A DNA stretch of 64,000 nt. Origin: Lucinisca nassula. Taxonomy: Eukaryota; Mollusca; Bivalvia; Lucinida; Lucinidae. Below, piece by piece: positions 29,575 to 40,345 of this stretch. Where the stretch lies: positions 117,205,527 through 117,269,526 of the forward strand of contig OY757017.1 of the NCBI GenBank assembly GCA_963580285.1, in the 5' to 3' direction. The notes beneath the pieces are model-generated. The model ran no database searches. It was given only the letters and a program-made list of their open reading frames with translations, and was not told the DNA's origin. The translations under genes were made by a program, and so were the position numbers. The stretch's first letter is position 1; every line of letters begins with the position of its first letter.

Positions 29575-29820
29575 ATGAGCCGGGGTACTGTATTTTCTAC
29601 AATTTACATGTACATGTGCGCCCAGAGAAGAATCAGATCAGCCTGCGTATCCATATAGTCTGACCAGAGACTTCTCTTGCTGCATGAAGTTGCATCGGGC
29701 CCTTAGCTTTCATTAGAACGCACAACGAAGACTCTGATCAGACTGCGCGGATGCGCAGGCTGATCTGAGTCTCCGTTGGGCGCACATGTAAATTGTCGGA
29801 AATGTTGTACCCCGGTTCAT
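29575..29820. mobile_element. FB-1 foldback MITE, copy 2
   Basis: The outer inverted repeat is ATGAGCCGGGGTAC with GTACCCCGGTTCAT. The inner repeat is TTACATGTACATGTGCGCCC with GGGCGCACATGTAA. The internal GATCAGCCTGCG and CGCAGGCTGATC pair is as in copy 1. Confidence 0.8.
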
Positions 29821-29864
29821 ATGATATTCATCCTTGCCAAAGTCTCGTGTATTAAAATTCATAT

Positions 29865-30110
29865 GAAATTAGCAAGAGGGCCAATGATAAGACTAAATTG
29901 CCGAAACTAGCTTGCCTGGACAAGTAACAAAAAAGAATAATAATAATAATAATAAAACGTTTACTTGCCGTCCTTGATGGTAAATGAGCATCGTTTTAAG
30001 AGGATCGTTTTTATAGGATATATTAAACTCTGCAGTATACAATTATGTTGTGTACCGGATGCTTCCAAGGGTAACCGTTAAAGTTTAAGAACACATCATT
30101 ATCCTGAGCG
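29865..30110 (+). mobile_element. Decayed retrozyme monomer
   Basis: The hammerhead region (29885-29930) retains TTGCCGAAACTAGCTTGCCTGG. Box 1 has become AATGATA and the stems are disrupted. Downstream lies a TAA/AATAAT tract and the unit's TTCCAAGGGTAACCGTT segment. Confidence 0.6.
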
Positions 30111-30560
30111 GGCAGCACAATATATTTTTGGAACAAAACCTTCACAAAACACCTACCACAAACTGATGGCTCTGGAGACATGAGAACTCTGTTATACAAT
30201 GCGGTGTGTTATCATAACCTTTTATCATGTCCTGCCCAATATATTCCCGACCATTGCATGGTGGGCGTCTTGGTGTTTGCTGACAACGGTTAATATTTCA
30301 TTACCGCAGTTATAAAAAGGTTAAATACAATGCCAATATTGTCTATGAATGCCAACTGAAATGCCGTAGGTCGCCAGAATTATTTCAGAGAGATATAAAC
30401 AACACAAATAACGAAAGTATAAACCTTTGGATTTATAAGTTTGTTGAGCATGAAGTTTATAGTGTTAATTATTATTCAGATACCAACATATTTGTCATAC
30501 TATGTTTTTGTCCTGCTGATAATTATTAAAATGCCAACAATGGCATTCAATTATTAATCT
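30111..30560. other. No recognised content
   Basis: AT-rich sequence before the transposon, with no clear element. Confidence 0.4.
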
Positions 30561-31186
30561 GAAAAAGTTCATATTTTGGCGGTAAAAGGAGCAGTCTCTA
30601 TAAGGCTGTTTTCATGGCCACGACCGATTTCCTTTAAACTTTGTGGCTTCAAATTGGTACATATTGACTGTCTAATGGTGAATTTTTAGACTCTTTGGTC
30701 CACTAGTTTTTGCTGTATACACTTTTAAAGTGGGCGGGGTAATGTCACCCCATCAAGGATATACCAACAAAAATGCTATTATTTTTGTTCAAAGTGCATG
30801 ACTGGAGGCGATGTTTGCCATATGCTTACTACCCTTTTAGGCATAACAGCCGGTGATAACAGTCTTATAAATATCAAACAAGATAAGAGTTTATACGCGC
30901 TTGTAAGTTGTACCCAAATATTAGTAATTTTTATTCCCCAACTTTACGAAAAACCACAACACCTTTACAGTTTTCAACTTATTTCAAAGATCTTTCATAA
31001 ATATAATGTTGATGTAATAGTCATTCTAGGTATATGTCAGAATTATTGTTAGTCCATAAAACTTAAAGAGTTACCTGCCCCTGAAATTGGATTTTACCCA
31101 TTTTTTTTAAATCGGAGTGCATTTATCCGTTTGTAGTACTCACAACTTCATTTGGAAGTGAATAACCGATTCCATGCAAATATAAT

Positions 31187-32152
31187 TATGCCTCCACCTA
31201 TTCGAAGAATAGCGGAAGGGCGTTAAGTTTTACCCCTGTCCGTCCGTTCGTCCGTTCGTTCGTCCGTCCCGACATCATGTCCAGGCCATAACTCCTAAAC
31301 CGTATGGAATATATTCATGAAACTTCACAGGTGCATTCATCACACTTAGACGATGTGTCATGAATAAGGAAGACAACTCTTGCATTTTTGGTTTTTGAAT
31401 TATCTGCCCTTGACTTAGTACCATATAGTAAACCGTGTCCGGGCCATAACTCCTAAACCGTATGGAATATATTCATGAAACTTCACAGGTGCATTCATCA
31501 CACTGAGACGATGTGTCATGAATAAGGAAGACAACTCTTGCATTTTTGGTTTTTGAATTAACTGCCCTTGACTTAGTACCATATAGTAAACCGTGTCCGG
31601 GCCATAACTCCTTAACCGTATGGAATATAATCATGAAACTTCACAGGTGTATCCATCATACTTGGACGATGTGTCATGAACAAGGAAGACAATTCCTGCT
31701 TGTTTAGTTTCTGAATTATCTGCCCTTGACTTACATCCATATATAGTCAAATGGTATGTCGTGTCCGGACCATAAGTCCTAAACCATAAACCGTATGGAA
31801 TATATTCATGAAACTTCACAGGTGCATTCATCACACTTAGACGATGTGTCATGAACAAGGAAGACAACTCTTGCATTTTTGGTTTTTGAATTATCTGCCC
31901 TTGACTTAGTACCATATAGTAAACCGTGTCCGGGCCATAACTCCTAAACCATATGGAATATATTCATGAAACTTCACAGGTGCATTCATCACACTGAGAC
32001 AATGTGTCATGAACAAGGAAGACAACTCTTGCATTTTTGGATTATCTCTCCTTGATGCATATATTTTATGATTGATTTGAAGTACATTTGTAATATTTTT
32101 ATGAATGGCATTTGGCGGGGGCATCCGTGTCCTATGGGCACTTTTTCCAGTT
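31187..32152. mobile_element. Satellite-bearing (pearl-like) element in the left inverted repeat
   Basis: About five units of 160-170 bp start with GTCCGGGCCATAACTCC. Each contains ATTCATGAAACTTCACAGGT and GACAACTCTTGCATTTTTGG. A GTCCGTTCGTCC tract leads the array. The ends are roughly inverted (ATGCCTCCACC and GGCGGGGGCAT). The left inverted repeat of the host transposon is interrupted exactly by this segment. Confidence 0.75.
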
Positions 32153-32204
32153 AAATAGATGTGGACAAAGAAGTCATTTGATTTAATAGTGCATGCTAGC
32201 AAGC

Positions 32205-32760
32205 ACATGAGCACAATATCCCACGGTACAAGCACCACTTCACCACCAACAGTACCATCCAGTGATTGGGTTCAGTCCTTGTGGTCTAAACACATTGCAA
32301 AACGAGCAAACAATTCTTACATAGTCGCCAACATATGGTATTTTTACTATTGGATATTTTGTTGCTAAGGCCTTCCACTTTGTAATTCTCCCATTAGCTG
32401 ATTCGACAACCTATCTCACTTTGTACCTAGCCTTGAATAATTCGCCTCTTCAGTCGTATATTGCTTCTGAGATTTGGTTAGGAAGTGAAGCATGAGAATT
32501 GATTTCATAACCCTTTAGTATTTCTCTAACATCCCTGAAGCTGTAGTCTACAACGAGTACAACATCTTCTTCAAACCAGTCAGTATTATTTTCTGCATTA
32601 TTCTTTAACTAGTCTTAACATCTGTGTTTTATCCCATCTGCAGGATATGGTCCCATCACAGTCAAAATATAACCATCAGTGGGCACAAGCATAATAGTTT
32701 TCAGAAAAAGCATCCTTACAAAACTGCCAGATGATTCCGTAGAGAAAACGTGAGAATTTC
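32205..32760 (-). pseudogene. DDE_Tnp_4-type transposase relic
   Basis: With frameshifts bridged by eye, the minus strand reads DGYILTVMGPYPADG (first acidic segment), VLVVDYSFRDVREILKGYE (second Asp), VVESANGRITKWKALATKYP (catalytic Glu segment), PYVGDYVRIVCSFCNVFRP and a degraded SWIM knuckle (LNPITGWYC, TVGYCAHV). These are landmarks of the DDE superfamily endonucleases of Harbinger/ISL2EU-type elements. Multiple stops make it non-functional. The N-terminal part and its DNA-binding domain are missing. Confidence 0.7.
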
Positions 32761-32766
32761 CCAGAG

Positions 32767-33186
32767 ATGACTGAGGATGAACTCAGTAATTTGACAATGG
32801 GTATTTACCAGCTGAAACAAGCCAAATCCTACACAGATGAACATTTTGACGACAATGGATCATATGAGATAATGGCAAACAAAAGAGAAGATGGTGTTCT
32901 CAAAGCACAGATACGTTCTCGCCACACGTCTAATAAAACATATAACATGTGGGTTGAATATACACAAGGACTGAACCCAATCACTGGATGGTATTGTGGA
33001 TGCATAAGTGGAGCTCCTACCGTGGGATGTTGCGCACATGTGGCTTCTGTTCTCTGGTATTTGGGATATTACCGGAACAAAACAGAAAATAGTGAAGCAA
33101 AACCAAGCCGGGAACATATTGATTTTGTTTATGATGCTGCTGTTGACACATGGAGTACATCTAGCGATTCAGAGGAAGATCAGTAA
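32767..33186 (+). CDS. SWIM-type zinc-finger C-terminus of a DDE transposase
   Basis: A 139-codon intact frame contains GWYCGCISGAPTVGCCAHVA (CXC...CXH, residues about 78-97) followed by VLWYLGYYR. It ends in an acidic tail (STSSDSEEDQ). SWIM fingers of this form close the transposases of several mollusc and cnidarian DDE_Tnp_4 elements. The minus-strand relic next to it ends in the same knuckle, so this frame is an inverted, better preserved copy of that C-terminus. The start shown is the first Met; there is no evidence that it is expressed alone. SWIM domains bind DNA or protein. Confidence 0.65.
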   Translation: MTEDELSNLTMGIYQLKQAKSYTDEHFDDNGSYEIMANKREDGVLKAQIRSRHTSNKTYNMWVEYTQGLNPITGWYCGCISGAPTVGCCAHVASVLWYLGYYRNKTENSEAKPSREHIDFVYDAAVDTWSTSSDSEEDQ

Positions 33187-34055
33187 ATTAACAAATTCTT
33201 AAACATGTCGTGAGACCATACGACTTATATTTAAGCACAGTATCAGTCTAAAATGAGGTTCCACAACATGAGCAAAGCCTGCTTTGGTGGTCAAAAATGT
33301 TTGACAGTTGACAAATGTTCCATTTGCACCTTGAAATTAAGAGTTCATAAATAACCCCCAAAAAAGGAAATACTAGCATGCACTATTAAATCAAATGACT
33401 TCCTTGTCCACATCTATTTAATAATATTTGCATGGAATCGGTTTATTCACTTTCAAATGAAGTTGTGAGTACTACAAACGGATAAATGCACTCCGATTTA
33501 AAAAAGATAGGTAAAATCCAATTTCAGGGGCAGGTAACTCTTTAAGTTTTATGAACTGACAATAATTCTGACATATACCTAGAATGACTATTACATCAAC
33601 ATTATATTTATGAAAGATCTTTGAAATAAGTTGAAAACTGTAAAGGTGTTGTGGTTTTTCGTAAAGCTGGGGAATAAAAATTACTAATATTTGGGAACAA
33701 CTTACAAGCGCGTATAAACTCTTCTCTTCTTTGATATTTATAAGACTGTTATCACCGGCTGTTATGCCTAAAAGGGTAGTAAGCATATGGCAAACATCGC
33801 CTCCAGTCACGCACTTTGAACAAAAATAATAGCATTTTTGTTGGTATACCCTTGATGGGGTGACATTACCCCACCCACTTTAATAGTGTATACAGCAAAA
33901 ACCAGTGGACCAAAGAGTCTAAAAATTCACCATTAGACAGTCAATATGTACCAATTTGAAGCTACAAAGTTTAAAGGAAATCGGTTGTGGCCATGAAAAC
34001 AGCCTTATAGAGACTGCTCCTTTACAATGTATTTGCACAGGCGTGTTTTCGTAAT

Positions 34056-34335
34056 CATCACGTGAACAAGTCCGTGAAGTGAACACCCCACTAAACCCCA
34101 TTTTATATAGATAAAACTGGGGTTAAAGGGGGTAAACATTTTTTTTTCTTATTTTTACTCCAAAACATAGGTTGTGGGTACTCGTTAGAACCGCCTCAAT
34201 AAGGCGGTTCTAACGAGCACCCACAACCTATATTTGTAGTATTTATAAATAAAATAGCCCATATTTTCATCAGAAAAGTAGCCATTTTGGAGATGTGAAA
34301 AAATGCACTATGTCGCATGGTGTGTTTTCGTAATG
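34056..34335. mobile_element. MITE-B abutting the split MITE-A
   Basis: Starts CATCACGTGAACAAGTCCG directly after CGTAAT of the preceding MITE-A and ends TGTTTTCGTAATG. The centre has GTACTCGTTAGAACCGCCTC and GGCGGTTCTAACGAGCAC arms with an AATAA loop variant. Confidence 0.88.
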
Positions 34336-34400
34336 AAAAACAAAGTGTTGACAAGAGGGCAAACACAAAGTCAGGAAACAATGCAAGTACCAACAATATA

Positions 34401-35222
34401 CGAGGGATGTTCGAAAACTTTTGCAAATGACGCAATGTTGCTGAGACATTAATTACTGTACTAGTCTCGTCCCCCGCCTATCGGGTCTTACATAAATAGA
34501 TGGGCTGCATGATGCTTCCACGCAGAGCTGAAACCGACCCGCACATGAGTACTGGTAAACCGCTTAGTGGATCCAAGCCTGCCCAGGCAAGGCGGTACGA
34601 GTCGGCCCGTCCATGCTTATAAATCCTATTGGCTTCATTGGCGGCAGGACTTGAGATGTCATTTCATTTCAATGCCGGTTAAAAAGCCCACAAAATTGGA
34701 AGCAACGTCTCCAAAATGACCTTTACAGTGTTGACGGGGTCGATAAACCTCAAATCAAACAAACAAACAAAAACTGTACTAGTCAGTTTACTTCCGAAAT
34801 ATTCCCCTTTCGCCAGAATACATCGTTTAAATCTTTTAATTCATTTTTATACTTATCTAAGGGTACACCCTTACAAAACTGGTGAACAGCAGACCCCACG
34901 CTCTCCAACCGGATACTAAGGTGTTTTGTTTTTATTTGTTTACTGTTATGAGCCAAGTGGACTTTGATTTCAGAAACCTGTTCTATTCGTTTTTTGTTTG
35001 TTTTTTTCTTTTTTTTTTTTTTTCTAACTTTGTTTTACGCAGTGTCAATGAAAACATTTGAAATCAATCGAAATCTAAACGAAACCCGATTTGTAGATTC
35101 CAAGTTTATTTCATCACAATATACAGTGAGGACCAGCCATTCCTCTCGTATAGGTTTTATACAAGTATATCTTGTTATTGGCTAGTATACATTGCGTTTG
35201 CAAAGTTTTCGAACGCCCCTCG
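34401..35222. mobile_element. Mariner-like non-autonomous element
   Basis: The terminal repeats of about 33-37 bp are CGAGGGATGTTCGAAAACTT at the left and the complement of AAGTTTTCGAACGCCCCTCG at the right. TA lies on each side (34399-34400 and 35223-35224), as for Tc1/mariner elements. No transposase frame is recognisable. A SINE lies inside. Confidence 0.8.
34467..34772 (+). mobile_element. SINE-A, full length
   Basis: Runs from TCGTCCCCCGCCTATCGGGT through GTACTGGTAAACCGC and GGATCCAAGCCTGCCC to GTGTTGACGGGGTCG and a (CAAA)n tail. A 12-bp duplication, ACTGTACTAGTC, lies at 34455-34466 and 34773-34784. Confidence 0.9.
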
Positions 35223-35224
35223 TA

Positions 35225-35945
35225 ACGTCCAGTGGCCCATGTATGCCTAGCTTCTTAATTCTTGCGACTTTTTAGCGACACAGTTGACCCAAATCAGAGC
35301 GCGGCGTCTTTTACACTGTTTGCTTAAATATGCAAACGCAGTGGTACATATGTTCTGTTAAAAGACAAAGCCTACAACAAACGTGAAGGCAATGTCACTG
35401 ATATAGTTGCAAATTGACAAGTCCAGATTTATTAGGTGGAAGATTCCATTATCATACGTGGGTTAACATGTAAGCAAAGTCACAGCCAAAGAGGGACGGT
35501 CAGCATTAAAATTACCATGGCTTCAATTCCGGAATGACTGAAACTGGAATCCTCAACCTCAATTCTACTGCAAACGTATACATAGAAAATATGTTAAAAT
35601 GTTGATTATTTTATTAGTAAAAGGGTCATCTCAGTGGTGAGGGCGGGGCACAATTGTCCAAATCCCCACTGTAGTTACACCAATAACCTGACGTGTACAG
35701 TCACGTTAGGATTCTGAAACTTATCAGCGTTAGATCTGCGAGAACCGAAAATCAATTTCTGAGACGGAACATCGATGAAGGCTCGAAATCATGAAACAAC
35801 CGTAACGCTGAAGCAAGGGTGAACAAACAAAATCCAATTAAGAAAAATGTCTTTACCTGTGTTAAATGTTCAAGAATGTGGTGGTCTACTTGCAAACACG
35901 ATATTTTTTCAGATATTCTGGTGAGAAATGTTACAAAAATGAGAT
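35225..35945. other. No recognised content
   Basis: No gene or repeat was recognised before the Naiad fragment. Confidence 0.4.
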
Positions 35946-35946
35946 G

Positions 35947-36720
35947 CTATGACTTCGGCACCCAATTTCGTAAAAGCATTCTTCGATATAAAACATTGGG
36001 TACAAGATAAATGTTAAACGACAGACTGCTTGCATGGTGGTTAACCCAATCAGGGTTGACAAATTTGCTTCCCTCTTTAATTGCACGCCTGTGGGTCAGG
36101 CCTCAGATTCTATGACGGTTCCAGCGTACAGGCTTACTGAGAATTAGTAGGAATCTAATTTATGTAATCTTGGTTGGTGCCTGATGCCCTGTCTCTGGTT
36201 GGGCCCATCGGAGTCTAACTGTTCGTTTTCTTTTGCTCAAGCATTTCAGTGGTATCTTGCTGCCTAGTCCTCATCGTAGTTTCATCTCTGTGGTTGTTTG
36301 ATTTGTTGTATTGACGGGGATGTTGCACTGATGTGTTAGGAGGCCTTCATGCGGACTGAGCAAATTATTTGTCCAAATCGCGACTGAAGTAAGGGCAATG
36401 ATTGTGGCCACGTGAAATCGATTTAAGCCCCCAAGTGGAATTCGTTTCACTGACCGTTCCTAGGCGGTTCTTCTGACGTGATTTATTTTTGTTATGGCTT
36501 GTCTTTGAGTGTGTGTATCGCTTAATATATATTATTTTGCTTTGGATAGCCAATTGGCCATTTTGTCGGAAAGTAACTGTCTTTTAGGCTTTCTGCTAGT
36601 GATGTTTCCATTAGGGTCTAGTTTTTCATGTTTGTGTTTCTTTCCCTTGGTGTCTCTGATGGGAGCTGTGGGTTAATTGTATCGATTCCTGACCATTGCC
36701 TTCATTTCTTTTTTTACCTT
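35947..36720 (+). mobile_element. Naiad RT end and full 3' UTR, older copy
   Basis: Begins at DFGTQFRKSILRYKTLG with stops, continues through LFNCTPVGQASDSM and then the whole 3' UTR to TTGCCTTCATTTC. It belongs to the CCAATTGGCC-palindrome sub-lineage and is visibly more diverged than the 28 kb copy. Confidence 0.85.
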
Positions 36721-37507
36721 GTTTATGCAATCGTCAACGCGGCAAAATACCAACAAAATGTGATGTTATCAAATTTTAACCACTAATACATTTCTCACTT
36801 TATTTTGTATTACAATTCTCGTTGCGAACATTAGTACGAGTGAAAATAATTTCACATTCTGCTGATCAACGATCAACACCAACGCGGTATATGTAGGATT
36901 ATCTTGAAATGCCTATCACCTCCATTGCGGAAAAAATGTCTTTACCAATAAAATAGCTAAAATGACTGCCAAAATGAATTTAACTAGTTGTCTACATTTT
37001 CCACTGGGGTGTGATAAAAATAACAAAAATGACAAATGCAACAATTCGCTTTAGAATTAAACTGTGTGGTCAATCAATAGAGACCAACTTTCAACGGATG
37101 TGGGCCGAAATTAATACTGCTAAAAACAATTTGCAGTGGAAATCTGAATAAAAGCGCATCTTATTTCTGCGATCAAGACACACCAAACACTGGTTTATGC
37201 GTTATATAGTCTGGGTGATATTGCAGTCAGCCGTTATGTAGATCTATGCATAGTTATGTCAATCATCTCCGTCTGTTGAGAAAACAAAAACGCTGTCTTG
37301 ATTAATGGAAGAGTTGTAAGACACGAAATTTGTGTACAGATTGTCACCAATATAGATATCGTAATGTGTTATCTTTCCGACAAGCGGAAACTCTGTCTTA
37401 TTCCGAGTATCAGCGTCAACAAATTGCAATTTACAACCGCCTGAGATAGTAATAAAGTGACATTACGCGATGACTGATATGCGAAAAAAATAAAAATAAA
37501 ATTAAAT
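36721..37507. other. No recognised content
   Basis: No frame above about 60 codons and no repeats shared with the window. Confidence 0.4.
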
Positions 37508-37743
37508 GGGCCCCGTCAAGCGATTTTGGTACTTATCGCCTATGCGAGCAGCGAAGGTTCAGACGAGCCTGCGCATCCGCGCAGTCTCGCCAGAACCTTC
37601 GCTGCTCGCTCATACAAGCAGTGAATCAAGAGGAACCTTCAGACAGAAAGCCATATCCCTGCCCCCTCTGAATGGCTGGGTATGCGCAGTTAAAATTTGT
37701 CATGACGGAACGCTCGAAGACACAAATTCGCTTGGCGGGGCTC
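37508..37743. mobile_element. FB-3 foldback MITE, copy 1
   Basis: The ends are GGGCCCCGTCAAGCGATTTT and AATTCGCTTGGCGGGGCTC. The interior palindrome is GCGAGCAGCGAAGGTTC with GAACCTTCGCTGCTCGC around a GCGCATCCGCGC core. A second copy is at 53367-53600. Confidence 0.8.
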
Positions 37744-38315
37744 AAATAATAATAAAAAACAAATGTAATGTGTAACGTTTGAAGGTGCTAACTTTAAGAC
37801 AATTTGTAGTCATGAAATTTGTTGTAATATAAGAAAACAAATAAAAGAAAAATCCTAGACAGAGCTAAAATCACAGGATGTAGTGCACCCTTGGTGCCAG
37901 GAGGAAGAGAAAAGGAAATTCAAGAAACAGGCACAACAACAATCTCTTAATGGGGATGGGAACACCTGGCAGATTTTTTCCGCCATTTTGCAAACGGTGA
38001 AAACATTCGGGACTTCCTGTTTGCTTCTCTGTACCACTGAAAAAGGGGGTCTACTCTTAACGGAAAGAATGTGCTTCTCGGAAGCAAATTCTTTCCATTA
38101 AGAGTTGACTCTTACTGCCATGGCAGACTAACATACTTTTTCAGAATTTGCCTCCCCTGAATATCTATCCTTACCTCTTTACAAGCGGAACCATCAGCCC
38201 TCCCTTCTTCAAATGGCGGTGGGATTAGACTCAACAATGTATACGCCATTTTGGTGGAAAGCACCTAACAACAATGCAGAGTTTGATTTTATCTGGTAGG
38301 TTCTAACTGATAAGC
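37744..38315. other. Spacer with a 51-nt near-perfect hairpin
   Basis: Only the hairpin at 38054-38104 stands out: 24-bp arms starting CTCTTAACGGAAAGAATG, with two mismatches and a 3-nt loop. No gene is visible. Confidence 0.5.
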
Positions 38316-38658
38316 TGATATCTGACTACGATACGAAATATAATTTCTAAAGGACCGAAATATAGATTTCCTTCTCAAATTGATTTCAATAAGTGCAGAG
38401 ATGAAATCGCTGCTGCCTTGAATGAATTTGGTAATCGATGGTGTATACGAGAGTATGTTGTGCATTACGCCCTAAACGAATGGAAACTTAGGAGCCCATT
38501 TTTGATTTTATTAGCATTCTGAAACTAGTGAACAAATGTATTTCTTTCTACTCTCAAAATGCGAAATTATTACTTCCTAAACCTAAGACGTCTTTACGTC
38601 ACCTTAAACTAGGTATTCAAGAATTTCATAAGAAGTTTGTTTTGGCTCCAGCAGACAA

Positions 38659-38990
38659 GGCGTGATAGCTCAGTGGTTAGTGCACTTGCCTCGGATGCTA
38701 GAGGTCCCGGGTTCGATCCCCGGCAGCGGTGTGAAAATGTCGGTGTCCAAACACGCTCCATTGGCATCATTTGCAGGGATGAATATCATAAAGTGCAACG
38801 TCCTTCGGATCGGGACTTCATAACAGAGTTAGAACCATCCCCTGTGCCGGTTGAAGAACCCTACCGTAATTACATGATTTCTGTGTAGGCTTTCATCCTG
38901 CAAAAACTGGAATGTATGTAATATACACCGTCTGTGCCCCCTTCTGGGGTTAAGGCGAAACAGAAAGAAAGAAAGAAAGAAAGAAGGCCG
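38659..38990 (+). mobile_element. tRNA-headed SINE inside Naiad RT
   Basis: The head is 38659-38733: A box TGATAGCTCAGTGGTTAG, B box GGTTCGATCCC. The body has TGGCATCATTTGCAGGGATG and CGTCCTTCGGATCGGGAC. The tail is (GAAA)n, and AAGGC is duplicated at the borders. It is the uninterrupted reference for the split copy at 4344-4925. Confidence 0.88.
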
Positions 38991-39365
38991 ATAACAATGT
39001 GGTCGTTACTTGTTAACACTCTTCAGCAAGAACTTTGTGGTAATAAGGCCTACGAATTGCAGCCTTTGGTTGTAGAGAGGGCTGTAGTTGATGACCACAT
39101 GTGTCATTCAGTCAACAAATTTGCTGTAAGTGTTACAGAAGGCCAAGACAAGCTTCTTACATTATATTGGTTGCCTTAACTTCATACAAGACCTTACAGA
39201 GACTGGTATATTGCAAATTCAAGCTCTTGTACCACCACTGGACTTTCCAAATTATTAACTTCATGTTTTACTGTCATCTAAGGACATGTGATTAAATATT
39301 GCGACAAAGTCTTTGAAAGATTAGGGAGAAATCTGTTTTGGTCTACAAAAATTCTAATGAAGTTT

Positions 39366-39764
39366 TTCACGGAGATGTTGCACTGATGAGTTAGGAGGCC
39401 TTCATGCGGACTGAACAAATTATTTGTCTACATCGCGACGGAAGTAAGGGCGAGGATTGTGGCCACGTAAAATCGATTTAAGCCCCCCAGTGGAAATCTT
39501 CCACTGACCGTTCCAAGGCGGCTCTTCTGTGGCGATTTATTTATGTTGTTGTTTGTTACTTACTGTGTGTATCACTTGTGTCTTTTAATTTTGGATGGCC
39601 ATATGGCCATTTTGTGGGAAAGTAACTGTCCATATGGCCTTCCTTTGTTTAGGTTTCCATTATGGTCTGGTCGCTTAATGTTTGTATTTCTTTCCCTTTG
39701 GTGTCTTTTATGGATGGAGTAAGTTAATTGTATCAATTCCTGATCTTTGTTTTACTTCTACTTT
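39366..39764 (+). mobile_element. Solo Naiad 3' end inserted in Naiad RT
   Basis: This 399-bp 3' UTR piece starts at TTCACGGAGATGTTGCAC and ends at ACTTCTACTTT, with no coding part. The RT codons on either side are contiguous without it. It is close in sequence to the 28.7-29.1 kb UTR. Confidence 0.85.
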
Positions 39765-40104
39765 AACCAAATTGAAATCCAGACGTTTTCGTGCGTCAAG
39801 TTTTTCCACCCTTCACACTACACTTCCCCATAATCTTATTAAAGAAGGACTTAATGATTTAATTGAATGGACATTTCATGGGGATAACTCCCTTTATCTT
39901 GAATGTTATGTAAGAAATGTTTTGTGGATACAATGAACACATTATAAACAGATAATTGGGTCCGGTATTCGGTTTATAAGGATCTGAGGATTCTCAAAGA
40001 CACTACAAACAAAAGAAAATAAAGTATAAACCACTCTGTTATGACGTACCAGTAAACGTAACCGTCGTATACAGTGGAATGAATAAGCTATACCAGCTAC
40101 TTAA

Positions 40105-40150
40105 GGGTCCCTGATGAGGCCCATTTGGCCGAAACTAGGTTGTCTGGCCC
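40105..40150 (+). ncRNA. Type I hammerhead ribozyme, near-intact
   Basis: Boxes CTGATGA and GAAA and site GTC are intact, and stem II is GGCC/GGCC. Stem I (GGGTCC with TGGCCC) has its innermost pair broken. Stem III (CTAGGTTG) has a U-U mismatch, so activity is uncertain. Confidence 0.75.
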
Positions 40151-40235
40151 AGAACAAAAACTTGTACACTCCAACTGTTTCAGTTCCGTGGTGTCTTCCT
40201 TGCTTCAAAAGGATACCCTTTCATTGAACATATTA
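40105..40235 (+). mobile_element. Retrozyme monomer fragment with hammerhead
   Basis: The hammerhead at 40105-40150 is followed by the unit's TCCGTGGTGTCTTCCTTGC and AAAGGATACCCTTTC segments, ending near ATTGAACATATT. The left part of the unit is missing. Confidence 0.8.
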
Positions 40236-40345
40236 AGCGTCATGAATAATCTCTACAGGGCGCCTCACCATGACATCTGGCAAGCTCCTCAAATAAACAC
40301 ACAGACAATTCTGTTATGCAGAGAAAGTAGACTGTTTAGATAATA

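Larger units (their letters stand above)
30585..34023. mobile_element. DNA transposon with about 600-bp inverted repeats
   Basis: The left repeat (30585-31186, continued at 32153-32205) and right repeat (33369-34023) are near-identical inverses. They begin AAAGGAGCAGTCTCTATAAG. The interior holds a broken DDE transposase on the minus strand and an inverted copy of its SWIM-type C-terminus on the plus strand. The flanks are MITE-A sequence: GGCGGTA at the left and ACAATGTATTTG then GGCGTGTTTTCGTAAT at the right. The transposon therefore landed in a MITE. The family appears to be DDE_Tnp_4 (Harbinger/ISL2EU-like). Confidence 0.8.
38318..39945 (+). pseudogene. Naiad RT with two insertions
   Basis: The RT N-terminal part (DEIAAALNEFGNRWC, then AFKTKTSLRHLKLGIQEFHK with frameshifts) runs to ADKA at 38657. 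After the SINE the sequence resumes at 38984 with DNNVVV and QQELCGNKAYELQPL, through KFAVSVTEGQDKLLTLYWLP to the WSTKILMK segment near 39365. After a solo Naiad 3' end it continues at 39765 with TKLKSRRFRASSF and LPHNLIKEGLNDLIEWTFHG. Both insertions restore the RT order when removed. Stops and frameshifts show that the host copy was already decayed. Confidence 0.85.

Noticed and set aside
32767..33186. Host SWIM-domain gene
   Set aside because: It lies between the long inverted repeats of a transposon, next to a transposase relic with the same C-terminus.
36655..36700. SECIS candidate near the Naiad 3' tip (CTGATGGGAG ... TTCCTGA)
   Set aside because: The spacing is too short and helix II pairs only about four bases. 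I could not identify a convincing SECIS by eye, so UGA recoding is not yet supported by this element.
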